Shown here one piece after another: positions 25,501 through 38,363 of a stretch of DNA of 64,000 nucleotides (positions are counted from its first letter, which is position 1; every line of letters begins with the position of its first letter). The DNA comes from Clusia tigrina. Taxonomy: Eukaryota; Arthropoda; Insecta; Diptera; Clusiidae. Location of the stretch: the NCBI GenBank assembly GCA_920105625.2, contig OV050030.1, positions 212,210,325-212,274,324 on the forward strand, given 5' to 3'. The notes beneath the pieces are model-generated. The model did no database searches and was not told the DNA's origin. It saw only the letters and a program-made list of their open reading frames with translations. The translations under genes and the position numbers were made by a program.

Positions 25501-26906
25501 GCGTCATAAAACCTTGAAATTTTGTGACAATAAAGTACTCGAGCCTCTTACCAATTTACGCTATCGCTCATAGCTATGCTATCCTTGAGTCCCAAATCAA
25601 ACATTGATAAACCTTCAATTGGCCCTAACTTCTATACAGTGCGTCCTACACCTATCAAACTTTGTAACATTCAAATGCTTGTAACTTTTTACTGGAGCGT
25701 CATAAAATCTTGAAATTTTGTGACAATAAAGAACTCGAGCCTCTCGTCAATTTAAGCTATCGCTCATAGCTATGCTACCTTTGAGTCCCAAATCAAACAC
25801 TGATAAAAATTCAAATGGCCCTAACTTCTATACGGTGCGTCCTACACCTATCAAACTTTTCAACATTCAAATGCTTGTAACTTCTTACTGGAGAGTCATA
25901 AAATCTTCAAATTTTGTGACAATAAAGTACTCGAACCTCTTGTAAATGTAAGCTATCGCTCATAGCTATGCTACCCTTGAGTCCCAAATCAACCACTGAT
26001 AAAATTTCAAATGGCCCTAACTTCTATACGGTGCGTCCTATACCTATCAAAGTTTGCAACCATCAAATGCTTGTAACTTTTTACTGGAGCGTCATAACAC
26101 CTTGAAATTTTGTGACAATAAAGTACTCGAGCCTCTTACCAATTTAAGCTATCGCTCATACCTATGCTATCCTTGAGTCCCAAATCAAACATTGATAAAC
26201 CTTCAATTGGCCCTAACTTCTATACAGTGCGTCCTACACCTATCAAAGTTTGCAACAATTAAATGCTTGCAACTTTTTAGTGGAGCGTCATAAAATCTTG
26301 AAATTTGGTGACAATAAAGAACTCGAGCCTCTAATCAATTTAAGTTATCGCTCATAGCTATGCTACCCTTGAGTCCCAAATCAAACACTGATAAAATTTC
26401 AAATGGCCCTAACTTCTATACGGTGCGTCCTACACCTATCAAACTTTGTAACATTCAAATGCTTGTAACTTTTTACTGGAGCGTCATAAAATCTTCAAAT
26501 TTTGTGACAATAAAGTACTCGAGGCTCTTACCAATTTAAGCTATCGCTCATAGCTATGCTATCCTTGAGTCCCAAATCAAACACTGGTAAAACAATGGCC
26601 CTAAATTCTGTACTTTGCGTCCTACACTTATCAATGTTTGCAACAATCAAATGCTTGTAACTTTTTACTGGAGCGTCATGAAATCTTGAAATTCTGTGAC
26701 AATACAGTACTCGAGCCTCTTATCAATTTAAGCTATCGCTCATAGCTATGCTACCCTTGAGTTCCAAATCAAACATTGATAAACCTTCAATTGGCCCATA
26801 CTTCTATTCAGTGCTTCCTACACCTATCAAAGTTTGCAACAATTAAATGATTGCAACTTTTTACTGGAGCGTCATAAAATCTTTAAATTTGGTGACAATA
26901 AAGAAC
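23387..26906 (+). repeat. First copy of the 3520-bp, 18-monomer tandem duplication
   Basis: It is paired base for base with 26907-30426. Private marks common to both are ACAGGAAAGTAATC (25331, 28851), CTACCCTAGACTCC, CTCATACCTATGC, TTTTTAGTGGAGCG (about 26275, 29795), GAGGCTCTTACC and AATACAGTACTCG (26701, 30221). Walking both copies line by line, I found one difference: T at 26884, G at 30404. Length is 18 x 196 minus 8 for two 192-bp m6 monomers. Confidence 0.92.
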
Positions 26907-27066
26907 TCGAGCCTCTTATCAATTTAAGCTATCGCTCATAGCTATGCTACCCTTGACTCCGAAATCAAACACTGATAAAATTTCAAATGGCCCTAACATC
27001 TTTAAGGTGCGTCCTACACCTATCAAACTTTGCAACATTCAAATGCTTGTAACTTTTTACTGGAGC
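26871..27066 (+). repeat. Hybrid m3/m1 monomer at the duplication joint
   Basis: Left part is m3 (TTAAATTTGGTGACAATAAAG, here with a private T at 26884), right part is m1 (GACTCCGAAATC, ACATCTTTAAGG). The switch lies within the ten bases at 26907-26916 that both types share. The monomer keeps the standard 196-bp length, as expected for homologous exchange in register. Confidence 0.88.
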
Positions 27067-30000
27067 GTCATAAAATCTTGAAATTCTGTGACAATAAAGT
27101 ACTCGAGCCTCTTATCAATTTAAGCTATCGCTCATAGCTATGCTACCCTTGAGTTCCAAATCAAACATTGATAAACCTTCAATTGGCCCAAACTTCTATT
27201 CAGTGCTTGCTACACCTATCAAAGTTTGCAACAATTAAATGCTTGCAACTTTTTACTGGAGCGTCATAAAATCTTGAAATTTGGTGACAATAAAGAACTC
27301 GAGCCTCTAATCAATTTAAGTTATCGCTCATCGCTATGCTACCCTTGAGTCCCAAGTCAAACACTGATAAAATTTCAAATGGAGCTAACTTCTATACGGT
27401 GCGTCCTACACCTATCAAACTTTGTAACATTCAAATGCTTGTAACTTTTTACTGGAGCGTCATAAAATCTTGAAATTTTGTGACAATAAAGAACTCGAGC
27501 CTCTCGTCAATTTAAGCTATCGCTCATAGCTATGCTACCTTTGAGTCCCAAATCAAACACTGATAAAAATTCAAATGGCCCTAACTTCTATACGGTGCGT
27601 CCTACACCTATCAAACTTTTCAACATACAAATGCTTGTAACTTCTTACTGGAGAGTCATAAAATCTTCAAATTTTGTGACAATAAAGTACTCGAACCTCT
27701 TGTAAATGTAAGCTATCGCTCATAGCTATGCTACCCTTGAGTCCCAAATCAACCACTGATAAAATTTCAAATGGCCCTAACTTCTATACGGTGCGTCCTA
27801 TACCTATCAAAGTTTGCAACCATCAAATGCTTGTAACTTTTTACTGGAGCGTCATAACACCTTGAAATTTTGTGACAATAAAGTACTCGAGCCTCTTACC
27901 AATTTAAGCTATCGCTCATAGCTATGCTATCCTTGAGTCCCAAATCAAACATTGATAAACCTTCAATTGGCCCTAACTTCTATACAGTGCGTCCTACACC
28001 TATCAAAGTTTGCAACAATTAAATGCTTGCAACTTTTTACTGGAGCGTCATAAAATCTTGAAATTTGGTGACAATTAAGAACTCGAGCCTCTAATCAATT
28101 TAAGTTATCGCTCATAGCTATGCTACCCTTGAGTCCCAAATCAAACACTGATAAAATTTCAAATGGCCCTAACTTCTATACGGTGCGTCCTACACCTATC
28201 AAACTTTTCAACATTCAAATGCTTGTAACTTCTTACTGGAGAGTCATAAAATCTTCAAATTTTGTGACAATAAAGTACTCGAACCTCTTGTAAATGTAAG
28301 CTATCGCTCATAGCTATGCTACCCTTGAGTCCCAAATCAACCACTGATAAAATTTCAAATGGCCCTAACTTCTATACGGTGCGTCCTATACCTATCAAAG
28401 TTTGCAACCATCAAATGCTTGTAACTTTTTACTGGAGCGTCATAACACCTTGAAATTTTGTGACAATAAAGTACTCGAGCCTCTTACCAATTTAAGCTAT
28501 CGCTCATAGCTATGCTATCCTTGAGTCCCAAATCAAACACTGGTAAAACAATGGCCCTAAATTCTGTACTTTGCGTCCTACACTTATCAATGTTTGCAAC
28601 AATCAAATGCTTCTAACTTTTTACTGGAGCGTCATGAAATCTTGAAATTCTGTGACAATAGAGTACTCGAGCCTCTTATCAATTTAAGCTATCGCTCATA
28701 GCTATGCTACCCTTGAGTTCCAAATCAAACATTGATAAACCTTCAATTGGCCCTAACTTCTATACAGTGCGTCCTACACATATCAAAGTTTGCAACAATT
28801 AAATGCTTGCAACTTTTTACTGGAGCGTCATAAAACCTAGAAATTTGGTGACAGGAAAGTAATCGAGCCTCTTATCAATTTAAGCTATCGCTCATAGCTA
28901 TGCTACCCTAGACTCCGAAATCAAACACTGATAAAATTTCAAATGGCCCTAACATCTTTACGGTGCGTCCTACACCTATCAAACTTTGCAACATTCAAAT
29001 GCTTGTAACTTTTGACTGGAGCGTCATAAAACCTTGAAATTTTGTGACAATAAAGTACTCGAGCCTCTTACCAATTTACGCTATCGCTCATAGCTATGCT
29101 ATCCTTGAGTCCCAAATCAAACATTGATAAACCTTCAATTGGCCCTAACTTCTATACAGTGCGTCCTACACCTATCAAACTTTGTAACATTCAAATGCTT
29201 GTAACTTTTTACTGGAGCGTCATAAAATCTTGAAATTTTGTGACAATAAAGAACTCGAGCCTCTCGTCAATTTAAGCTATCGCTCATAGCTATGCTACCT
29301 TTGAGTCCCAAATCAAACACTGATAAAAATTCAAATGGCCCTAACTTCTATACGGTGCGTCCTACACCTATCAAACTTTTCAACATTCAAATGCTTGTAA
29401 CTTCTTACTGGAGAGTCATAAAATCTTCAAATTTTGTGACAATAAAGTACTCGAACCTCTTGTAAATGTAAGCTATCGCTCATAGCTATGCTACCCTTGA
29501 GTCCCAAATCAACCACTGATAAAATTTCAAATGGCCCTAACTTCTATACGGTGCGTCCTATACCTATCAAAGTTTGCAACCATCAAATGCTTGTAACTTT
29601 TTACTGGAGCGTCATAACACCTTGAAATTTTGTGACAATAAAGTACTCGAGCCTCTTACCAATTTAAGCTATCGCTCATACCTATGCTATCCTTGAGTCC
29701 CAAATCAAACATTGATAAACCTTCAATTGGCCCTAACTTCTATACAGTGCGTCCTACACCTATCAAAGTTTGCAACAATTAAATGCTTGCAACTTTTTAG
29801 TGGAGCGTCATAAAATCTTGAAATTTGGTGACAATAAAGAACTCGAGCCTCTAATCAATTTAAGTTATCGCTCATAGCTATGCTACCCTTGAGTCCCAAA
29901 TCAAACACTGATAAAATTTCAAATGGCCCTAACTTCTATACGGTGCGTCCTACACCTATCAAACTTTGTAACATTCAAATGCTTGTAACTTTTTACTGGA

Positions 30001-30426
30001 GCGTCATAAAATCTTCAAATTTTGTGACAATAAAGTACTCGAGGCTCTTACCAATTTAAGCTATCGCTCATAGCTATGCTATCCTTGAGTCCCAAATCAA
30101 ACACTGGTAAAACAATGGCCCTAAATTCTGTACTTTGCGTCCTACACTTATCAATGTTTGCAACAATCAAATGCTTGTAACTTTTTACTGGAGCGTCATG
30201 AAATCTTGAAATTCTGTGACAATACAGTACTCGAGCCTCTTATCAATTTAAGCTATCGCTCATAGCTATGCTACCCTTGAGTTCCAAATCAAACATTGAT
30301 AAACCTTCAATTGGCCCATACTTCTATTCAGTGCTTCCTACACCTATCAAAGTTTGCAACAATTAAATGATTGCAACTTTTTACTGGAGCGTCATAAAAT
30401 CTTGAAATTTGGTGACAATAAAGAAC
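26907..30426 (+). repeat. Second copy of the 3520-bp tandem duplication
   Basis: It is nearly identical to 23387-26906. Its left joint falls inside TCGAGCCTCT at 26907-26916, where an m3-type left half (AAAGAACTCGAG) meets an m1-type right half (CTTATCAATTTAAGC, GACTCCG). The matching sites are TCGAGCCTCT at 23387 (m1) and 30427 (m3). That is the footprint of an in-register unequal exchange between an m1 and an m3 monomer. So few differences suggest a very recent event or a duplication made in assembly. Confidence 0.92.
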
Positions 30427-31870
30427 TCGAGCCTCTAATCAATTTAAGTTATCGCTCATAGCTATGCTACTTTTGAGTCCCAAATCAAACACTGATAAAA
30501 ATTCAAATGGCCCTAACTTCTATACGGTGCGTCCTACACCTATCAAACTTTTCAACATTCAAATGCTTGTAACTTTTTACTGCAGCGTCATAAAATCTTG
30601 CAATTTTGTGACAATAAAGTACTCGAGCCTCTTGTAAATGTAAGCTATCGCTCATAGCTATGCTACCCTTGAGTCCCAAATCAACCACTGATAAAATTTC
30701 AAATGGCCCTTACTTCTATACGGTGCGTCCTATACCTATCAATGTTTGCAACCATCAAATGCTTGTAACTTTTTACTGGAGCGTCATAACACCTTGAAAT
30801 TTTGTGACAATAAAGTACTCGAGCCTCTTACCAATTTAAGCTATCGCTCATATCTATGCTATCCTTCAGTCCCAAATCAAACACTGATAAAACAATGGCC
30901 CTAAATTCTGTACTTTGCGTCCTACACTTATCAAAGTTTGCAACAATCAAATGCTTGTAAGTTTTTACTGGAGCGTCATAAAATCTTGAAATTCTGTGAC
31001 AATAAAGTACTCGAGCCTCTTATCAATTTAAGCTATCGCTCATAGCTATGCTACCCTTGAGTTCCAAATCAATCATTGATAAACCTTCAATTGGCCCTAA
31101 CTTCTATACAGTGCATCCTACACCTATCAAAGTTTGCAACAATTAAATGCTTGCAACTTTTTACTGGAGCGTCATAACACCTTGAAATTTTGTGACAATA
31201 AAGTACTCGAGCCTCTTACCAATTTAAGCTATCGCTCATAGCTATACTATCCTTGAGTCCCAAATCAAACACTGATAAAATTTCAAATGGCCCTAACTTC
31301 TATACGGTGCGTCCTACACCTATCAAACTTTGCAACATTCAAATGCTTGTAACTTTTTACTGGAGCGTCATAAAATCTTGAAATTTGGTGACAATAAAGA
31401 ACTCGAGCCTCTTGTCAATTTAAGGTATCGCTCATAGCTATGCTACCCTTGAGTCCCAAATCAAACACTGATTAAACTTCAAATGGCCCTAACTTCTGCG
31501 ATATACACCTATCAAAGTATGCAACATTCAAATGCTTGTAACTTTTTACTGGAGCGTCATAAAATCTTGAAATTTTGTGACAATAAAGTACTCGAGCCTC
31601 TCGTCAATTTACGCTATCGCTCATAGCTATGCTACCTTTGAGTCCCAAATCAAACACTGATAAAAATTCAAATGGCGCTAACTTCTATACGGTGCGTCCT
31701 ATACCTATCAAAGTTTGCAACAATCAAATGCTTGTAGCTTTTTATTGGAGCGTCATAAAATGTTGAAATTTTGTGACATTAAATTACTCGAGCCTCTTAT
31801 CAATTTCAGCTATCACTCATAGCTATGCTACCCTTGAGTCCCAAATCAAACACTGATAAAATTTCAAATG
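30427..31870 (+). repeat. Array segment matching 19.5-20.3 kb in two pieces
   Basis: It runs m3, m5-like (with CTGCAGCGTC and TTGCAATTTTG at about 30600), m6, m2, m6-like, a monomer with TTAAGGTATCGC, the GCGATATACACC monomer (31498, with 7 bp lost before it), m4 and m7. It contains the stretches paired with 19.5-19.87 kb (offset 11144) and 19.86-20.33 kb (offset 11529). The two extra monomers between about 31010 and 31385 account for the change in offset. Confidence 0.7.
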
Positions 31871-34800
31871 GCCCTAACTTCTATACGGTGCGTCCTACAC
31901 CTATCAAACTTTGTAACATTCAAATGCTTGTAACTTTTTACTGGAGCGTCATAAAATCTTGAAATTTTGTGACAGTAAAGAACTCGAGCCTCTCGTCAAT
32001 TTAAGCTATCGCTCATAGCTAAGCTACCTTTGAGTCCCAAATCAAACACTGATAAAAATTCAAATGGCCCTAACTTCTATACGGTGCGTCCTGCACCTAT
32101 CAAACTTTTCAACATTCAAATGCTTGTAACTTCTTAATGGAGAGTCATAAAATCTTCAAATTTTGTGACAATAAAGTACTCGAACCTCTTGTAAATGTAA
32201 GCTATCGCTCATAGCTATGCTACCCTTGAGTCCCAAATCAACCACTGATAAAATTTCAAATGGCCCTAACTTCTATACGGTGCGTCCTATACCTATCAAA
32301 GTTTGCAACCATCAAATGCTTGTAACTGTTTACTGGGGCGTCATAACACCTTGAAATTTTGTGACAATAAAGTACTCGAGCCTCTTACCAATTTAAGTTA
32401 TCGCTCATAGCTATGCTATCCTTGAGTCCCAAATCAAACACTGGTAAAAAAATATCCCCAAATTCTGTACTTTGCGTCCTACACTTATCAATGTTTGCAA
32501 CAATCAAATGCTTGTAACTTTTTACTGGAGCGTCATGAAATCTTGAAATTCTGTGACAATAGAGTACTCGAGCCTCTTATCAATTTAATCTATCGCTCAT
32601 AGCTATGCTACCCTTGAGTTCCAAATCAAACATTGATAAACCTTCAATTGGTCCTAGCTTCTATACAGTGCGTCCTACACATATCAAAGTTTGCAACAAT
32701 TAAATGCTTGCAACTTTTTACTGGAGCGTCATAAAACCTAGAAATTTGGTGACAGTAAAGTAATCGAGCCTCTTATCAATTTAAGCTATCGCTCATAGCT
32801 ATGCTACCCTTGACTCCGAAATCAAACACTGATAAAATTTCAAATGGCCCTAACATCTCTACGGTGCGTCCTACACCTATCAAACTTTGCAACATTCAAA
32901 TGCTTGTAACTTTTTACTGGAGCGTCATAAAATCTTGAAATTCTGTGACAATAAAGTACTCGAGCCTCTTATCAATTTAAGCTATCGCTCATAGCTATGC
33001 TACCCTTGAGTTTCAAATCAAACATTGATAAACCTTCAATTGGCCCAAACTTCTATTCAGTGCTTCCTACACCTATCAAAGTTTGCAACAATTAAATGCT
33101 TGCAACTTTTTACTGGAGCGTCATAAAATCTTGAAATTTGGTGACAATAAAGAACTCGAGCCTCTAATCAATTTAAGTTATCGCTCATAGCTATGCTACC
33201 CTTGAGTCCCAAATCAAACACTGATAAAATTTCAAATGGAGCTAACTTCTATACGGTGCGTCCTACACCTATCAAACTTTGTAACATTCAAATGCTTGTA
33301 ACTTTTTACTGGAGCGTCATAAAATCTTGAAATTTTGTGACAATAAAGAACTCGAGCCTCTCGTCAATTTGAGCTATCGCTCATAGCTATGCTACCCTTG
33401 AGTCCCAAATCAAACACTGATAAAAATTCAAATGGCCCTAAGTTCTATACGGTGCGTCCTACACCTATCAAACTTTGCAACATTCAAATGCTTGTAACTT
33501 TTTACTGGAGCGTCATAAAATCTTGAAATTTTGTGACAATAAAGAACTCGAGCCTCTCGTCAATTTAAGCTATCGCTCATAGCTATGCTACCTTTGAGTC
33601 CCAAATCAAACATTGATAAACCTTCAATTGGCCCTAACTTCTATACAGTGCGTCCTACACCTATCAAAATTTGCAACAATTAAATGCTTGCAACTTTTTA
33701 CTGGAGCGTCATAAAATCTTGAAATTTGGTGACAATAAAGAACTCGAGCCTCTAATCAATTTAAGTTATCGCTCATAGCTATGCTACCCTTGAGTCCCAA
33801 ATCAAACACTGATCAAATTTCAAATGGCCCTAACTTCTATACGGTGCGTCCTACACCTATCAAACTTTTCAACATTCAAATGCTTGTAACTTCTTACTGG
33901 AGAGTCATAAAATCTTCAAATTTTGTGACAATAAAGTACGCGAACCTCTTGTAAATGTAAGCTATCGCTCATAGCTATGCTACCCTTGAGTCCCAAATCA
34001 ACCACTGATAAAATTTCAAAAGGCCCTAACTTCTATACGGTGCGTCCTATACCTATCAAAGTTTGCAACCATCAAATGCTTGTAACTTTTTACTGGAGCG
34101 TCATAACACCTTGAAATTTTGTGACAATAAAGTACTCGAGCCTCTTACCAATTTAAGCTATCGCTCATAGCTATGCTATCCTTGAGTCCCAAATCAAACA
34201 CTGGTAAAACAATGGCCCTAAATTCTGTACTTTGCGTCCTACACTTATCAATGTTTGCAACAATCAAATGCTTCTAACTTTTTACTGGAGCGTCATGAAA
34301 TCTTGAAATTCTGTGACAATAGAGTACTCGAGCCTCTTATCAATTTAAGCTATCGCTCATAGCTATGCTACCCTTGAGTTCCAAATCAAACATTGATAAA
34401 CCTTCAATTGGCCCTAACTTCTATACAGTGCGTCCTACACATATTAAAGTTTGCAACAATTAAATGCTTGCAACTTTTTACTGGAGCGTCATAAAACCTA
34501 GAAATTTGGTGACAGTAAAGTAATCGAGCCTCTTATCAATTTAAGCTATCGCTCATAGCTATGCTACCCTTGACTCCGAAATCAAACACTGATAAAATTT
34601 CAAATGGCCCTAACATCTTTACGGTGCGTCCTACACCTATCAAACTTTGCAACATTCAAATGCTTGTAACTTTTTACTGGAGCGTCATAAAACCTTGAAA
34701 TTCTGTGGCAATAAAGTACTCGAGCCTCTTATCAATTTAAGCTATCGCTCATAGCTATGCTACCCTTGAGTTCCAAATCAAACATTGATAAACCTTCAAT

Positions 34801-35200
34801 TGGCCCAAACTTCTATTCAGTGCTTCCTACACCTATCAAAGTTTGCAACAATTAAATGCTTGCAACTTTTTACTGGAGCGTCATAAAATCTTGAAATTTG
34901 GTGACAATAAAGAACTCGAGCCTATAATCAATTTAAGTTATCGCTCATAGCTATGCTACCCTTGAGTCCCAAATCAAACACTGATAAAATTTCAAATGGC
35001 CCTAACTTCTATACGGTGCGTCCTACACCTATCAAACTTTGTAACATTCAAATGCTTGTAACTTTTTACTGGAGCGTCATAAAATCTTGAAATTTTGTGA
35101 CAATAAAGAACTCGAGCCTCTCGTCAATTTAAGCTATCGCTCATAGCTATGCTACCTTTGAGTCCCAAATCAAACACTGATAAAAATTCAAATGGCCCTA
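31870..35200 (+). repeat. Paralogue of 20.5-24.0 kb
   Basis: Offset 11333 holds at first: the odd m6 GGTAAAAAAATATCCCC at 32443 matches GGTAAAAAAGTATCCC at 21110, and CAGTGCTTCCTAC at 33058 matches CAGTGCTTGCTAC at 21725. From about 33600 the offset is 11137, exactly 196 less, with GGTAAAACAATGG (34203, 23066) and CAGTGCTTCC (34818, 23681). One monomer is therefore missing here or extra there. The local CAGTGCTTCC spacing is 1760 bp, nine monomers, against ten at 21-25 kb. Confidence 0.78.
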
Positions 35201-38200
35201 ACTTCTATACGGTGCGTCCTACACCTATCAAACTTTTCAACATTCCAATGCTTGTAACTTCTTACTGGAGAGTCATAAAATCTTCAAATTTTGTGACAAT
35301 AAAGTACTCGAACCTCTTGTAAATGTAAGCTATCGCTCATAGCTATGCTACCCTTGAGTCCCAAATCAACCACTGATAAAATTTCAAATGGCCCTAATTT
35401 CTATACGGTGCGTCCCACAGCTATCAAGGTTTGCAACCATCAAATGCTTGTAACTTTTTACTGGAGCGTCATAACACCTTGAAATTTTGTGACAATAAAG
35501 TACTCGAGCCTCTTTCCAATTTAAGCTATCGCTCATAGCTATGCTATCCTTGAGTCCGAAATCAAACACTGGTAAAACAATGGCCCTAAATTCTGTACTT
35601 TGCGTCCTACACTTATCAATGTTTGCAACAATCAAATGCTTGTAACTTTTTACTGGAGCGTCATGAAATCTTGAAATTCTGTGACAATAGAGTACTCGAG
35701 CCTCTTATCAATTTAAGCTCATAGCTATGCTACCCTTGAGTTCCAAATCAAACATTCATAAACCTTCAATTGGCCCTAACTTCTATACAGTGCGTCCTAC
35801 ACATATCAAAGTTTGCAACAATTAAATGCTTGCAACTTTTTACTGGAGCGTCATAAAACCTAGAAATTTGGTGACAGTAAAGTAATCGAGCCTCTTATCA
35901 ATTTAAGCTATCGCTCATAGCTATGCTACCCTTGACTCCGAAATCAAACACTGATAAAATTTCAAATGGCCCTAACATCTTTACGGTGCGTCCTACACCT
36001 ATCAAACTTTGCAACATTCAAATGCTTGTAACTTTTTACTGGAGTGTCAAAAAATCTTGAAATTCTGTGACAATAAAGTACTCGAGCCTCTTATCAATTT
36101 AAGCTATCGCTCATAGCTATGCTACCCTTGAGTTCTAAATCAAACATTGATAAACCTTCAATTGGCCCTAACTTCTATTCAGTGCTTCCTACACCTATCA
36201 AAGTTTGCAACAATTAAATGCTTGCAACTTTTTCCTGGAGCGTCATAAAATCTTGAAATGTGGTGACAATAAAGAACTCGAGCCTCTAATCAATTTAAGT
36301 TATCGCTCATAGCTATGCTACCCTTGAGTCCCAAATCAAACACTGATAAAATTTCAAATGGCCCTAACTTCTATACGGTGCGTCCTACACCTATCAAACT
36401 TTGCAACATTCAAATGCTTGTAACTCTTTACTGGAGCGTCATAAAATCTTGAAATTTTGTGACAATAAAGAACTCGAGCCTCTCGTCAATTTAAGCTCTC
36501 GCTCATAGCTATGCTACCTTTGCGTCCCAAATCAAACATTGATAAACCTTCAATTGGCCCTAACTTCTATACAGTGCGTCCTACACCTATCAAAGTTTGC
36601 AACAATTAAATGCTTGCAACTTTTTACTGGAGCGTCATAAAATCTTGAAATTTGGTGACAATAAAGAACTCGAGCCTCTAATCAATTTAAGTTATCGCTC
36701 ATAGCTATGCTACCCTTGAGTCCCAAATCAAACACTGATAAAATTTCAAATGGCCCTAACTTCTATACGGTGCGTCCTACACCTATCAAACTTTCTAACA
36801 TTCAAATGCTTGTAACTTTTTACTGGAGCGTCATAAAATCTTGAAATTTTGTGACAATAAAGAACTCGAGCCTCTCGTCAATTTAAGCTATCGCTCATAG
36901 CTATGCTACCTTTGAGTCCCAAATCAAACACGGATAAAAATTCAAATGGCCCTAACTTCTATACGGTGCGTCCTACACCTATCAAACTTTTCAACATTCA
37001 AATGCTTGTAACTTCTTACTGGAGAGTCATAAAATCTTCAAATTTTGTGACAATAAAGTACTCGAACCTCTTGTAAATGTAAGCTATCGCTCATAGCTAT
37101 GCTACCCTTGAGTCCCAAATCAACCACTGATAAAATTTCAAATGGCCCTAACTTCTATACGGTGCGTCCTATACCTATCAAAGTTTGCAACCATCAAATG
37201 CTTGTAACTTTTTACTGGAGCGTCATAACACCTTGAAATTTTGTGACAATAAAGTACTCGAGCCTCTTACCAATTTAAGCTATCGCTCATAGCTATGCTA
37301 TCCTTGAGTCCCAAATCAAACACTGGTAAAACAATGGCCCTAAATTCTGTACTTTGCGTCCTACACTTATCAATGTTTGCAACAAGCAAATGCTTCTAAC
37401 TTTTTACTGGAGCGTCATAAAACCTTGCAATTCTGTGACAATAAAGTACTCGAGCCTCTTATCAATTTAAGCTATCGCTCATAGCTATGCTACCCTTGAG
37501 TTCCAAATCAAACATTGATAAACCTTCAATTGGCCCTAACTTCTATTCAGTGCTTCCTACACCTATCAAAGTTTGCAACAATTAAATGCTTGCAACTTTT
37601 TACTGGAGCGTAATAAAATCTTGAAATGTGGTGACAATAAAGAACTCGAACCTCTAATCAATTTAAGTTATCGCTCATAGCTATGCTACCCTTGAGTCCC
37701 AAATCAAACACTGATAAAATTTCAAATGGCCCTAACTTCTATACGGTGCGTCCTACACCTATCAAACTTTGCAACATTCAAATGCTTGTAACTTTTTACT
37801 GGAGCGTCATAAAATCTTGAAATTTTGTGACAATAAAGAACTCGAGCCTCTCGTCAATTTAAGCTATCGCTCATAGCTATGCTACCTTTGAGTCCCAAAT
37901 CAAACACTGATAAAAATTCAAATGGCCCTAACTTCTATACGGTGCGTCCTACACCTATCAAACTTTTCAACATTCAAATGCTTGTACCTTCTTACTGGAG
38001 AGTCATAAAATCTTCAAATTTTGTGACAATAAACTACTCGAGCCTCTTGTAAATGTAAGCTATCGCTCATAGCTATGCTACCCTTGAGTCCCAAATCAAC
38101 CACTGATAAAATTTCAAATGGCCCTAACTTCTATACGGTGCGTCCTATACCTATCAAAGTTTGCAACCATCAAATGCTTGTAACTTTTTACTGGAGCGTC

Positions 38201-38363
38201 ATAACACCTTGAAATTTTGTGACAATAAAGTACTCGAGCCTCTTACCAATTTAAGCTATCGCTCATAGCTATGCTATCCTTGAGTCCCAAATCAAACACT
38301 GATAAAACAATGGCCCTAAATTCTGTACTTTGCGTCCTACACTTATCAAAGTTTGCAACAATC
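35200..38363 (+). repeat. Variable-length HOR region with a 7-monomer step of 1368 bp
   Basis: CAGTGCTTCCTACACC appears at 34818, 36180 and 37548, giving steps of 1362 and 1368 bp (seven monomers each, less small deletions). TTGAAATGTGGTGAC at 36253 and 37621 is private to the latter pair; the match covers about 36050-36530 and 37418-37898. One monomer lost ATCGCT (TTTAAGCTCATAGC at about 35713). Compared with the 10-mer at 21-25 kb and 9-mer at 33-35 kb, the same cycle is shortened stepwise. Confidence 0.7.
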
